Source: Leuconostoc litchii
GTDB taxonomy: Bacteria; Bacillota; Bacilli; Lactobacillales; Lactobacillaceae
Assembly: GCF_008107645.1 (NCBI RefSeq)
Contig: NZ_SDGY01000005.1
Location: 84,790 to 148,789 of the forward strand
Length of the DNA: 64,000 nt
Direction: 5' to 3'
In this document: piece after piece, positions 26,271 through 35,310 of the stretch
How positions within the stretch are numbered: the stretch's first letter is position 1
Layout: every line of letters starts with the position of its first letter
Notes under the pieces: generated by a model
Seen by the model: only the letters and a program-made list of their open reading frames with translations
Told to the model about the DNA's origin: nothing
Databases searched by the model: none
Made by a program: the position numbers and the translations under genes

Positions 26271-26324
26271 TTGCAATTGAAGTTTTCCGTGTATATAATG
26301 TATCCATAGATAAAATATATACAC
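26271..26324 (+). promoter_or_regulatory. Promoter and operator of the YhgE/Pip operon
   Basis: TTGCAA (26271-26276) and TATAAT (26294-26299) are 17 bases apart. The inverted repeat GTGTATATA (26289-26297) / TATATACAC (26316-26324) covers the -10 and start region. The downstream Rrf2-like regulator is a natural candidate to bind it; this is inference. Confidence 0.6.
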
Positions 26325-26342
26325 GAAAGAGTGATGAGCAAT

Positions 26343-28505
26343 ATGAAATTTTTTGAGAATTCAGAGTGGAACCGTGTTCGAAAAATAAGGGGACTGCCAC
26401 TACTATTAGTTGGTATCATGCTTATTCCTAGTTTGTATGCGGTCATCTTTTTGTCCTCACTTTGGGATACATATGGTAAAGTCGATCAATTACCAGTCGC
26501 AATTGTTAATCAGGATCAGTCAGCGCAAGTAAATGGTAAAAATCAAAATTTGGGAAATGATTTAACTAAAAAACTACTTGATAGCAAACAGTTGAAATTA
26601 ACAAAAACGTCAACACAAAGTGCAAAAAAAGGTCTTGAATCTGGTAAATATTATATGACAATCACGATACCGAAATCTTTTACAACAGATTCAGGTACTT
26701 TGTTGAGTGCTAACCCGACCCAACCAGAGATTAAAATTGCACACAATACAGGCCAAGGGTTCATCGCTGAAAAGTTAACCGCATCTGCTGCAGATAAAAT
26801 ACAAGCCAATGTCTCAAAATCTTTACAGCGTGTTTATAATAAAACACTCTTAAATGCCACGTCATCAGCAAAAGAAGGTTTTCAATCAGGATCTGATGGC
26901 GCTACAAAGTTGGGCAGTGGTCTGTCACAGTTACAAGAAGGCACTAAAAAATTACAAGAAGGCACAACGCAACTTCAAACAGGTACGTCACAGCTAGCAA
27001 CTGGTTTAACGCAATATACCAACGGTGTTGCTAGTGCCAATAATGGTGCGCAGCAATTGACGGCAGGGGTAGAACAATTAGCTACACAATTGCAAAAGAT
27101 TAGTGATGAAATTAACTCACAACAAAGCGCTAAGGCAGCTGATTTAAAGCAACTTGATGCAGGTCTTACACAATTGACACAGGGATTACAAAAATTAAGC
27201 AAAATTGAGTCACCAACTGTCAATGTTGATGCAACAAAGTTAAACGAGTCTTCTGAACAACTGACTGCTGGCTTAACTGGAGCAGGAAAAGATGCAGCTT
27301 CTTTTAAGTCTCTAGCTGAAGACGCTGATTTTCAAAAATTTTTAGCTACCAATCCAACAGTAGCGGCTAAATATCAAGCTGCCCTGACAGATTTGGGAGC
27401 AAATGTTCAATCGAGTGCTTCCGCAGCAGGAACTATAAAAAATCAGTTAACTTCTTTGCAAACGCTGTTGCCACAGTTACAGGCACTTCAAGCGGAAATT
27501 CCAGAACTACAAAAACTGGGTCAACAAGGATCTGTAGCCACACAAGGTGCACAGACAGCTATTAAGACACTTAATAGTAGCTTAACCACCGTGAGTCAAG
27601 GAATTGCTAATCAGGCGGTCCCTGGGGCGCAACAGTTGGCACAAGGTGCATCTCAATTGACTACTGGTCTTGGGCAATTAACATCAAAAAATGCCACACT
27701 TAACAGTGGCACAGCGCAATTACGTTCTGGAACAGACCAATTATTGACTGGTGAGAGTCAGGCAAGTGAGGCGTTACAACAGGCTGGTTCTGGTGCAACA
27801 ACGTTATCTAATAAATTGGCTGATGGTGCGATTAAACTGTCAGCGGTTCATCATACACAAGCTAATGTAACAGCGCTATCACAACCAACAAAAAAACATT
27901 CTTCGAATTTGTCGGTAGTACCAAATAATGGTACGGGAATGGCACCCTACATGATGTCTGTTGGCTTGTTTGTTGGTATGATTACTTTGAGTACGATTTT
28001 TGACTTTACAACAGTGTTAAAGAAGCCCAAAAACGGGTTCACTTGGTGGGCCAATAAACAACTTATTAATGTTCCTATATTTATTGGTCAAGCTTTAATT
28101 ATGACAGGACTACTTTTCTTGGTTGATGGTATGCAGGCGCAACGACCAGCGATGACAGTTGTGGTAGCCTTAGCAGCTGCATTTGGATTTAATCAGTTTG
28201 TAATTCTGTTTAATGTATTAATCGGAAAGTTAGGCTCTGGTATTATGCTTGTATTAATGATATTGCAGTTAAGTGCCAGCGCAGGTTCTTATCCAATTGA
28301 ATTGTCTAATGGCTTCTTTGAAGCAATTCATCCTTGGATGCCAATGAGCTATTCTGTCCATGCATTCCGTGAAACAATTTCCATTGGTGGCAGTGTTGCC
28401 TCTGACTTGGCGGTTTTGATAGGATTAGGAGTAATATCCATGGTATTAACATGGGGTGTTTATCAAATGAAACTAAAGCATAATCAATTGACATTTAAAA
28501 ATTGA
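26343..28505 (+). CDS. YhgE/Pip-family membrane protein
   Basis: The protein (720 residues from this start) has one N-terminal membrane helix followed by a YhgE-type domain (LPVAIVNQDQSA), a long periplasm-side stalk of coiled-coil repeats rich in QL-GT/TQL and GAxQL units (about residues 185-500), and an ABC-2-like C-terminal block of five or six membrane helices. This is the layout of Pip (phage infection protein) and YhgE, whose transport role is not settled; relatives accompany type VII-like secretion or multidrug export. ATGs at 26334 and 26343 and a GTG at 26331 are possible starts; 26343 gives the usual MKFF- opening. Confidence 0.85.
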   Translation: MKFFENSEWNRVRKIRGLPLLLVGIMLIPSLYAVIFLSSLWDTYGKVDQLPVAIVNQDQSAQVNGKNQNLGNDLTKKLLDSKQLKLTKTSTQSAKKGLESGKYYMTITIPKSFTTDSGTLLSANPTQPEIKIAHNTGQGFIAEKLTASAADKIQANVSKSLQRVYNKTLLNATSSAKEGFQSGSDGATKLGSGLSQLQEGTKKLQEGTTQLQTGTSQLATGLTQYTNGVASANNGAQQLTAGVEQLATQLQKISDEINSQQSAKAADLKQLDAGLTQLTQGLQKLSKIESPTVNVDATKLNESSEQLTAGLTGAGKDAASFKSLAEDADFQKFLATNPTVAAKYQAALTDLGANVQSSASAAGTIKNQLTSLQTLLPQLQALQAEIPELQKLGQQGSVATQGAQTAIKTLNSSLTTVSQGIANQAVPGAQQLAQGASQLTTGLGQLTSKNATLNSGTAQLRSGTDQLLTGESQASEALQQAGSGATTLSNKLADGAIKLSAVHHTQANVTALSQPTKKHSSNLSVVPNNGTGMAPYMMSVGLFVGMITLSTIFDFTTVLKKPKNGFTWWANKQLINVPIFIGQALIMTGLLFLVDGMQAQRPAMTVVVALAAAFGFNQFVILFNVLIGKLGSGIMLVLMILQLSASAGSYPIELSNGFFEAIHPWMPMSYSVHAFRETISIGGSVASDLAVLIGLGVISMVLTWGVYQMKLKHNQLTFKN

Positions 28506-28556
28506 TTTAGAAGCGGTCATCTGGCCGCGTACATAAAAGAAAAGTTGGAATTTAAA

Positions 28557-29009
28557 ATGAAAATGTCTAGTGCAGTTGAACAAAGCTTGGTCGTCTTAGT
28601 CATGCTAGCTTTACAAAAAGACGGTTTGCCTGTGAAAAGCCATGTTTTAAGTGAACATTTAGAAGTTTCAGAATCTTATCTGAGAAAGACAATGCGAAAA
28701 TTAGTTGTTGCTGACTTAGTGAAAGCTATTGCTAGCAAAGAAGGTGGTTTTAAATTAAATCGCCCAACAAGTGATATTACTTTGTTGGATGTATATGAAG
28801 CTATTGAAGGTGAAGACAGCTTTATTCATTCAACACAACTTGCTGACCGTGTATTTCCTGCTAAAAATTCGGTAGCCGAAGGGACAAAAGAAGTCCTATC
28901 TATTATTTATGAAGCTGAGCAAGATTTTAAAAAACGATTAAAACGTACTTCTATTGCTAATTTACTAGAATTTGCCAAAGAAGGTGAAGAGATTGTTGAC
29001 TGGAGATAG
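28557..29009 (+). CDS. Rrf2-family transcriptional regulator
   Basis: The protein (150 residues) has the Rrf2 winged helix (SSAVEQSLVVLVMLALQ, then VKSHVLSEHLEVSESYLRKTMRKLVVADLVKA, and KEGGFKLNRP as wing). It contains no cysteine, so it cannot bind an iron-sulphur cluster as IscR or NsrR do, and it must sense something else. It follows the YhgE gene by about 50 bases and probably controls it through the repeat at 26289-26324. The start is 28557; the ATG at 28563 and an in-frame TTG at 28545 are less likely. Confidence 0.82.
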   Translation: MKMSSAVEQSLVVLVMLALQKDGLPVKSHVLSEHLEVSESYLRKTMRKLVVADLVKAIASKEGGFKLNRPTSDITLLDVYEAIEGEDSFIHSTQLADRVFPAKNSVAEGTKEVLSIIYEAEQDFKKRLKRTSIANLLEFAKEGEEIVDWR

Positions 29010-29013
29010 TGTC

Positions 29014-29056
29014 AAAAAAACTAGTCATTATTATAAAAATAATGACTAGTTTTTTT
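29014..29056. terminator. Bidirectional terminator between Rrf2 gene and nnrE
   Basis: A perfect 19-bp stem (A7 then CTAGTCATTATT, with its complement ending in T7) around a 5-base loop serves the two convergent genes. Confidence 0.93.
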
Positions 29057-29063
29057 ATTATTT

Positions 29064-29729
29064 TTAGGCAACGGGCAATTTTTTTTGAATGCTAAATTCG
29101 AAATCATCTGGTATGAGCATGCCAACGTCCTTAATAATTATGTTTCCTGATAAGGAACTACCTTTTTGCTGAGTTAGACCAACTTTTGTAAAACCAAAAG
29201 AAACTGTTGTATGTGCTTTTAGCGCTGCTCCACGGATTTCGCCAGTTGTGGCATCAATACCTGTTGGTATATCGACTGCGACAACTGGTTTTTCGATATG
29301 ATTGGCCGCTTTAATCATCTTTTGTAGGCCTTCTGGTAATACATTATTTAATCCTACGCCAAATATAGCATCAACAATTAACGTGGCTTCATTAAAGTCG
29401 CTTTTTTCAGAACGAATTAATCCATGTTTTTCAATAATTGCTAATTGACGTTTGACACTATCTTTGGCTCGATTAACGTTACCGACAAATTGCAAGGAAA
29501 CATTAATGCCTTGAGCATATAAAAGACGGGCAATTGCAACACCATCGGCACCGTTGTTACCAAGTCCAGCTAAAACTAATACATGTGTTAAGTCAAATCG
29601 GCTGGCGCCAATGACATCGAGTACAGCCATCGCTGCACGTTCGATTAATACATCTTGTGGCATACCAATTGTATCAATCGTATATTTATCAATTTGCTGC
29701 ATCTCGGCAGCAGTAACAAGTTGCGTCAT
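29064..29729 (-). CDS. nnrE: NAD(P)H-hydrate epimerase
   Basis: The 221-residue protein matches the YjeF N-terminal domain: VTAAEMQQIDKYTIDTIGMPQDVLIERA at the N terminus, VLAGLGNNGADGVAIARLL near residue 53 and the VDAIFGVGLN / VAVDIPTGIDATTGEIRG motifs around 105-150. It epimerises damaged NAD(P)H hydrates so that the dehydratase can repair them. It is a stand-alone epimerase without the C-terminal dehydratase domain. The start at 29729 (MTQLV) is chosen by alignment; an in-frame ORF extends to 29789. Confidence 0.9.
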   Translation of the reverse strand: MTQLVTAAEMQQIDKYTIDTIGMPQDVLIERAAMAVLDVIGASRFDLTHVLVLAGLGNNGADGVAIARLLYAQGINVSLQFVGNVNRAKDSVKRQLAIIEKHGLIRSEKSDFNEATLIVDAIFGVGLNNVLPEGLQKMIKAANHIEKPVVAVDIPTGIDATTGEIRGAALKAHTTVSFGFTKVGLTQQKGSSLSGNIIIKDVGMLIPDDFEFSIQKKLPVA

Positions 29730-29814
29730 AATTCCCATCATTTCATAAGTTATTAAATTTATTATACGGTGATTTAGAAATGTTATCAATCACACAAGTG
29801 TAAAAGTGTCACAT

Positions 29815-29843
29815 TTGACAAATGAAAATAATTAGAATACAAT
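29815..29843 (+). promoter_or_regulatory. alr-asd operon promoter
   Basis: A perfect TTGACA (29815-29820) and TACAAT (29838-29843) are 17 bases apart. Transcription would start near 29850, about 11 bases before the lysine riboswitch. Confidence 0.88.
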
Positions 29844-29860
29844 AATAACAATTTAAGAAT

Positions 29861-30078
29861 CATAGAGGTTGCTGCTGACATAAGTAGCTTGTGGAGTACT
29901 TACAGGTACGGTAAAACAAGTTAAAGGGGATGTGGCCGAAGCATTAGGTGCTGTAACATCAGTATGCTGGGATAGCAGTTAAAAGCTGTTAGACTGTCGC
30001 GTTAGCGGGGTGCTATGTTGTGTAGATTGCAATTAATTGGGATCCATAGCTGTCACTTTGTGCGCTATGGATTTTTTA
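29861..30078 (+). promoter_or_regulatory. Lysine riboswitch (L-box) with terminator
   Basis: The conserved lysine-aptamer pieces occur in order: AGAGG at the 5' end, AAGTAG, AAAGGGGA, GCCGAAGC (29935-29942), GCTGGG and GACTGTC (29992-29998). P1 can form between CATAG (29861) and CTATG (30013-30017). The downstream hairpin ATCCATAGC / GCTATGGAT (30042-30072) with a T run is a terminator. Its CATAGC arm can instead pair with GCTATG at 30012-30017, giving the expected antiterminator. High lysine should therefore shut off alr and asd. The remainder of 29730-30129 is upstream promoter sequence. Confidence 0.88.
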
Positions 30079-30129
30079 GTATATAGAGGAGGGAAAGGCA
30101 TTCATAGATATCTGTGAATGAACTAAAAT

Positions 30130-31242
30130 ATGGTAGAAGCAGTAACAAGACCAACACGCCTTGAAATATCAAAAGGTGCCGTTGCGCATAACATAAGAAC
30201 CGTTAAAGATGTTTCGGGTGCCGATAAAGTTTTTTTGACGGTAAAGTCCAATGCATATGGTATGGGGTTAGTTCCCATGGCTCAGGCTGCTGTAGCTGGT
30301 GGCGTTTATGGGTTAGGTGTGGCTGTGCTTGATGAAGCATTGGCATTAAGGCATCAACGTATTACTGCACCAATCTTGATCTTAGGTATTTCACCAGTTC
30401 AATATGCAGAATTAATGGCCGTTCAGCACATCATGGCAACGGTGGTATCATTAGATTGGCTACGAATAGCAGAAGAAAATCTAACTGGAGAACAGCCATT
30501 ACCAGTAACTATAGGTATTGATACTGGCATGGGTCGCATTGGTTTTCGAGATCGAGATACTTTGGCTGAAGCTATCCAATTTGTTCGTAATCACAATGAT
30601 AAGTTTGAGTACGTTGGTTTGTCTACACATTTTGCTGAATCAGATTCAGCAGATACACGATATTTTGAAATGCAACTAGAACGCTGGCATCAATTAACCG
30701 ACGGATTACCTAAGCCTAAGTATTATCATGTGGCTAATTCCGGTGCTACGATGTACCATGCGACTGAAGTACCGCATGAAGTTGTTCGTGTTGGAACTGT
30801 TATTTATGGCGTTGAACCTTCTCGTGGTGAATTAGCTGATGGCAAAAATTTGCGACCAGTTATGGCGTTGCGTAGTGAAATTAACTTTGTTAAACGATTG
30901 CCTGCAGGCGAGGGAATTAGTTACTCACACAAATATACTACCAGTACAGATGAATGGATAGGAACTGTCCCAATTGGGTATGGCGATGGTTGGGTACGGA
31001 AATTGATGGGCTTCAATGTCATTATAGATGGTCAGTATGCGCCGATTGTCGGACAAGTAGCAATGGATCAACTAATGATACGTTTACCTCATGAATATCC
31101 AGAAGGAACGACTGTCACCTTGATTGGGAAAGATGGTGGCTTAGAAAACACCATCGAAGATGTTGCACAACATGCGGATTTAGCACCATGGGAAGTGACA
31201 ACAGGATTACAAGCAAGAATACATCGTGTTTTAGTAAATTAG
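30130..31242 (+). CDS. alr: Alanine racemase
   Basis: The 370-residue PLP enzyme interconverts L- and D-alanine for peptidoglycan. The PLP lysine is in VKSNAYGMG near residue 38 (usually VKANAYGHG), the second catalytic tyrosine in ISYSHKYTT near 263, and PIGYGDGW and VGQVAMDQLMI are standard. Length is typical. It sits first behind a lysine riboswitch and nine bases before asd, so it is co-regulated with the diaminopimelate/lysine pathway. The ribosome site is not obvious: the region before ATG reads GAATGAACTAAAAT. Specificity for alanine rather than another amino acid is inferred. Confidence 0.92.
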   Translation: MVEAVTRPTRLEISKGAVAHNIRTVKDVSGADKVFLTVKSNAYGMGLVPMAQAAVAGGVYGLGVAVLDEALALRHQRITAPILILGISPVQYAELMAVQHIMATVVSLDWLRIAEENLTGEQPLPVTIGIDTGMGRIGFRDRDTLAEAIQFVRNHNDKFEYVGLSTHFAESDSADTRYFEMQLERWHQLTDGLPKPKYYHVANSGATMYHATEVPHEVVRVGTVIYGVEPSRGELADGKNLRPVMALRSEINFVKRLPAGEGISYSHKYTTSTDEWIGTVPIGYGDGWVRKLMGFNVIIDGQYAPIVGQVAMDQLMIRLPHEYPEGTTVTLIGKDGGLENTIEDVAQHADLAPWEVTTGLQARIHRVLVN

Positions 31243-31251
31243 GAGAAAATA

Positions 31252-32346
31252 ATGACTAAAGAATACATTGTCGCCATTCTTGGCGCAACTGGTGCCGTTG
31301 GTACACGACTTATTGAGCAATTGGAACAATCAACAATTCCTGTCAAAAGTATTAAATTGCTAGCTTCATCACGATCGGCCGGGAAAATACTACAATTTCA
31401 AGGCCAGAATGTAGTTGTTGAAGAGGCAACGCCAGAAAGCTTTACTGGTGTAGACTTGGTGTTAGCTAGTGGTGGTGGCTCAGTTTCTGCTCGATTTGCC
31501 CCTGAAGCAATCAAGCGTGGTGCAGTAGTTGTTGATAATTCTAGTCAGTGGCGTATGAATGACAATGTGCCCTTAGTAGTACCTGAGGTCAATGAGGAAG
31601 CGCTAAAAAATCATCAAGGAATTATTGCTAATCCTAATTGTTCGACAATCCAAATGGTGGTTGCTTTAGCACCGATTAAAGCCAAATATGGCTTAACTCG
31701 TGTGATTGTTTCAACTTATCAGGCTGCTTCTGGCGCAGGGCAATCCGCTTGGGAAGAATTAGTGGCAGAAACAACTGCACATAATGCAGGGCAAGAAATG
31801 CATGCGAATATTCTGCCAGTTAAGAATGCTGAGCATCATTACCCATTGGCGTATAATTTATTACCACAGATTGATGTATTCGAAGATGATGGTTACACGC
31901 ACGAAGAGTGGAAAATGATTCATGAAACGAAAAAGATTATGTTTGGCGATAAAAATTCTAAAGCCGTAAAGGTTACAGGAACTGCGGTTCGTGTACCTGT
32001 ACCAATTGGTCATGGAGAAGCAGTATATTTTGAAACAGAGGCAGGCACAGGGGCTACTTCTGGCGACATCCAGTCGATTTTAAGTAAAGCACCGGGTGTT
32101 GTTTTGGAAGATAACCCCAAGGAACAGTTGTATCCACAACCAATCAACGCTGAAGGGAAGAGAGAGACATTTGTTGGTCGTGTACGCCCCGATTTGGAAA
32201 ATGATGATAGTTTCCATATGTGGGTTGTTTCAGACAACTTACTTAAGGGGGCAGCTTGGAATACCGTTCAAATTGCTGAGCGTTTAGTAGCCTTGAATTT
32301 AGTCCGTGTGCCAGAAAGTGCAGTAAACAATTTTTCTGAGGATTAG
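31252..32346 (+). CDS. asd: Aspartate-semialdehyde dehydrogenase
   Basis: The 364-residue enzyme reduces aspartyl phosphate to the semialdehyde, the branch point to lysine/diaminopimelate, threonine and methionine. It has the NADP fingerprint [16 protein letters not shown] near residue 9, the catalytic cysteine in [14 protein letters not shown] near 127, and the active-site histidine in [12 protein letters not shown] near 250. AGGAG precedes the ATG. Control by the upstream lysine riboswitch fits feedback on the lysine branch. Confidence 0.95.
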   Translation: MTKEYIVAILGATGAVGTRLIEQLEQSTIPVKSIKLLASSRSAGKILQFQGQNVVVEEATPESFTGVDLVLASGGGSVSARFAPEAIKRGAVVVDNSSQWRMNDNVPLVVPEVNEEALKNHQGIIANPNCSTIQMVVALAPIKAKYGLTRVIVSTYQAASGAGQSAWEELVAETTAHNAGQEMHANILPVKNAEHHYPLAYNLLPQIDVFEDDGYTHEEWKMIHETKKIMFGDKNSKAVKVTGTAVRVPVPIGHGEAVYFETEAGTGATSGDIQSILSKAPGVVLEDNPKEQLYPQPINAEGKRETFVGRVRPDLENDDSFHMWVVSDNLLKGAAWNTVQIAERLVALNLVRVPESAVNNFSED

Positions 32347-32357
32347 ATATATGGAAG

Positions 32358-32377
32358 AGCGCTATGCGCTTTTTTTG
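32358..32377 (+). terminator. Terminator after asd
   Basis: AGCGC pairs with GCGCT around a TAT loop, followed by T7. Confidence 0.82.
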
Positions 32378-32418
32378 TATAGTGAGAAGTGCTCATATCA
32401 GATAGTTGAAATATATCA

Positions 32419-32427
32419 TGTTACAAT
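32419..32427 (+). promoter_or_regulatory. Extended -10 of the YdcF-like gene (candidate leaderless)
   Basis: TGTTACAAT is an extended -10 with only six bases between it and the ATG at 32434. The predicted start of transcription coincides with the start codon, and no Shine-Dalgarno is present. Confidence 0.55.
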
Positions 32428-32433
32428 ATCCGT

Positions 32434-33444
32434 ATGATAGCAATTATATTAGTTTTACTCTTAACGATGAGTATAGTGGCGCTTATGTTTTGGCGCCAAA
32501 TAAAAATAAATCCGGCAAGTTTACGTTTGGGATTATATATGGTGGCACTAGTTATTTTATTGTTTTTGAGTGTGTTGATTATTTTGTACCCTCAAACAGC
32601 AGTAGGAACCATCATATATCGGAATACTATGTGGTGCCTTGTACTTAGTAATGTGATGGGATTAATTCTTGTATTGAATTTATCTTACTATAGTTATCAT
32701 AGTTGGCAGAAATGGCATCATGCCAAATCAAAATTAATATTGTCAGCGATGTTGATTTTATATGTGGCTACTGATTTGGTCGTATTAATTGCAAAAGTAT
32801 TTTGGTTACCCTCGATAGTACTTGTATCTTTTGTGATTTCTGGTTTAGCAAGCTATGTTTTTTGTCAGTTTTTATGTTTTGTGATTAGTAGCTTGTTTTA
32901 TGGTCTTGTTATCAAGAAGCCGGCTCGAGGACCACTCGTAGTTTTAGGTGGTGGATTAGTGGATGGCCGTTTTGTAGGTCGTATTGTCGGTAATCGTATC
33001 AAAGCAGCTATTGAAGATGCGAATAGCATGGTAGAGTATCCCTTGATTATTTTCTCTGGAGGCCAAGGTCCGGATGAAAAAGTGACCGAAGCCCAAGCTA
33101 TGCGCGACTTTGCTGTCCAAAAGTATCAAGTGCCGTTGGAGAAAACACTACTAGAAGACCAATCAAGAAATACGTATGAGAATTTAAGGAACACAGATAA
33201 ATTAATTAATAAATCTTTCACATTTTATACCAGCGAATACCATGTTTTACGTGGTGCCTTGCTTACAAAAAAATTGGGTATTAGTGCACAAGGTCGTGGT
33301 GGTCATACGCGATTATCCTATCGGACGGTAGCTTTTATAAGAGAGTTTGCCGGTGTTATGAGTTTATATCAACGAGAACATGTCATTTTCGCTACTATAT
33401 GGGCTTTAATTAGTTTATTGGTTGTTTTGATTAAATTTATATGA
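32434..33444 (+). CDS. YdcF/SanA-family (DUF218) membrane protein
   Basis: The 336-residue protein has four or five N-terminal membrane helices (to about residue 160) and a C-terminal DUF218 domain: GPLVVLGGGLVDGR, IFSGGQGPDEKVTEAQAM, LLEDQSRNTYENL and FTFYTSEYHVLRGALL. DUF218 proteins such as SanA/ElyC affect the cell envelope, possibly through lipid carriers; the reaction is unknown. A low-lying hydrophobic start (MIAIILVLLL) and the absence of a ribosome site support initiation on a leaderless mRNA. Confidence 0.82.
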   Translation: MIAIILVLLLTMSIVALMFWRQIKINPASLRLGLYMVALVILLFLSVLIILYPQTAVGTIIYRNTMWCLVLSNVMGLILVLNLSYYSYHSWQKWHHAKSKLILSAMLILYVATDLVVLIAKVFWLPSIVLVSFVISGLASYVFCQFLCFVISSLFYGLVIKKPARGPLVVLGGGLVDGRFVGRIVGNRIKAAIEDANSMVEYPLIIFSGGQGPDEKVTEAQAMRDFAVQKYQVPLEKTLLEDQSRNTYENLRNTDKLINKSFTFYTSEYHVLRGALLTKKLGISAQGRGGHTRLSYRTVAFIREFAGVMSLYQREHVIFATIWALISLLVVLIKFI

Positions 33445-33460
33445 ATAAAATAAAAAAACT

Positions 33461-33488
33461 TATCTAAATATGGTATATTATTTAGATA
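33461..33488. promoter_or_regulatory. Operator-like inverted repeat around the ABC exporter -10
   Basis: TATCTAAAT (33461-33469) and ATTTAGATA (33480-33488) are perfect inverted copies. The extended -10 TGGTATATT (33471-33479) sits exactly between them. A dimeric repressor there would silence the exporter operon. No regulator gene is adjacent. Confidence 0.6.
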
Positions 33489-33528
33489 GATTTAATCTTT
33501 TTTGTAATGATATTGTTTGGGAGAAGTT

Positions 33529-35310
33529 ATGACTATTTTTGGAAAATTGATGTGGTTCTTTAAAGAGCATAAGAAGCTTTATATATTAGGACTATCATTT
33601 TTGTTTTTTACAGAAGTATCACAGATGGTGTCTCCAGCGCTAATAGGTCATTTTACTGATGTGATTGTCTCCCGACAAATGACTATGAATCAGTTGTTTT
33701 TTTATGCAGGAAGCATTTTGTTTTTTGCTATTCTAATGTATATTTTTCGATATATGTGGATAACACATATTTTTCAAGGTTCGGCACTACTTGAAAAGAC
33801 GTTGCGTCAAAAGCTGTTTGACCACTATTTAAAAATGGATACGACCTTTTACCAACGAAAACGAACTGGAGATTTAATGGCTCATGCAACTAATGACTTA
33901 TCTGCTGTTCAGCGTGTTGCTTCTGGTGGCGTGCTAATGTTAGTTGATTCGGTTGTTATTATTATTTTTACAGTTATTTCGATGATTATTGTGGTTGATT
34001 GGCGCCTAACTTTGATAGGCGTATTACCTTTACCTTTATTGGCGGGAGGTGTATGGTATTTATCGCCAAAAATGCGGCGGGCTTTTACTGCATCGCAGGA
34101 AGCATTCTCACGATTATCTAATAAATCACAAGAATCAATTGCTGGAATTAAAGCGATTAAAACATTAGGACAAGAAAATTTAGACGTAGACGCCTTCAAT
34201 ACGGAAGTTCAAAAAACAATTCAAATTAATAAGAAGGTAGCATTTATTGATTCATTATTCGGACCAATGGCTACCGTAGTGATGACTATTAGTTACGTTG
34301 TTATGATTACTTATGGTGGTAGTTTGGTACTAAGTGATACAATTTCTATTGGTCAACTAGTGTCGTTTTCAACATATCTTGGTTTGCTTGTTTGGCCAAT
34401 GTTTGGCTTGGGCCAGTTATTTAATGTTTTAGAACGTGGCAATGCTTCATACATGCGTGTACAAGAAATATTATCTGAGAAATCAGCTATTATTGAAGAT
34501 GAAAAGGGCTATGAAATTGTTACGCATGGTGATATTGAAATTAATATTGATCAATTTGAGTATCCGGATGATGCTGCCAATGTATTAAATGACGTTTCTT
34601 TGAAAATTAGTGCTGGAGATACGCTTGGTATCGTTGGTCGCGTTGGTTCTGGTAAAACAACATTGGTTAAGTTGCTATTACGTCAATTTGATGATTATTC
34701 AGGGAAAATTACTTTTGCCAATAAAGATATTAAAGCATATAAATTAAGCGCTTATCGTAAAGCTATAGGATACGTTGCACAAGAAAACTTTTTATTCTCA
34801 ACTACTGTTAGGGATAACATTCGATTTGCTGACGTTAATAAGACACAAGCAGAGGTTGAGGAAGCTGCTAAAATGGCTGCTTTGCATGAAGATATTTTTA
34901 ATTTTCCTGAGGGGTATGATACACAGGTTGGTGAACACGGTGTGAGCTTATCAGGGGGGCAAAAGCAAAGGTTAGCTATTGCTCGTGCGCTAATTATTAA
35001 TCCTGAAATTTTAATTCTAGATGATGCTTTATCGGCTGTTGATGCACGAACCGAAAAGCAAATTCTACGTACTTTGAAAGAGACACGTCAAGAAAAAACA
35101 ACAATCATTGTGGCACATCGTATTAGTTCAGTGATAAGTGCGAATGAAATTGTTGTGTTTGATAAAGGTAGAATTGTTGAGCGTGGGCAACACGATGAAT
35201 TAGTGGCACAACAAGGATGGTATGCTCACATGTATGAGCAGCAACAAGTTGCGATAACATTTGAAGAGAATTTATCAGGTAAAGGGGATGGTGATGTCGG
35301 AACAGAATAA
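33529..35310 (+). CDS. Heterodimeric ABC multidrug exporter, subunit with degenerate site
   Basis: The 593-residue half-transporter has six membrane helices (about residues 10-310) and a nucleotide-binding domain with Walker A VGRVGSGKTT near residue 368, signature LSGGQKQR and Walker B ILILDDALSAVD. The residue after Walker B is Asp, not the catalytic Glu, as in LmrC/BmrC-type subunits of heterodimeric exporters. The start at 33529 follows GGGAG. Its 3' end overlaps the next gene by 17 bases, and the two subunits are expected to assemble 1:1. Substrate is probably lipophilic compounds. Confidence 0.9.
   Translation: MTIFGKLMWFFKEHKKLYILGLSFLFFTEVSQMVSPALIGHFTDVIVSRQMTMNQLFFYAGSILFFAILMYIFRYMWITHIFQGSALLEKTLRQKLFDHYLKMDTTFYQRKRTGDLMAHATNDLSAVQRVASGGVLMLVDSVVIIIFTVISMIIVVDWRLTLIGVLPLPLLAGGVWYLSPKMRRAFTASQEAFSRLSNKSQESIAGIKAIKTLGQENLDVDAFNTEVQKTIQINKKVAFIDSLFGPMATVVMTISYVVMITYGGSLVLSDTISIGQLVSFSTYLGLLVWPMFGLGQLFNVLERGNASYMRVQEILSEKSAIIEDEKGYEIVTHGDIEINIDQFEYPDDAANVLNDVSLKISAGDTLGIVGRVGSGKTTLVKLLLRQFDDYSGKITFANKDIKAYKLSAYRKAIGYVAQENFLFSTTVRDNIRFADVNKTQAEVEEAAKMAALHEDIFNFPEGYDTQVGEHGVSLSGGQKQRLAIARALIINPEILILDDALSAVDARTEKQILRTLKETRQEKTTIIVAHRISSVISANEIVVFDKGRIVERGQHDELVAQQGWYAHMYEQQQVAITFEENLSGKGDGDVGTE

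Noticed and set aside
32406..32648. 80-codon ORF overlapping the YdcF-like gene start
   Set aside because: It lies in another frame of the YdcF-like gene, which has clear family motifs, and shows no protein-like features.
33755..33763. Perfect DnaA box inside the ABC exporter gene
   Set aside because: A single isolated 9-mer within a coding region, expected by chance in 64 kb of AT-rich DNA.
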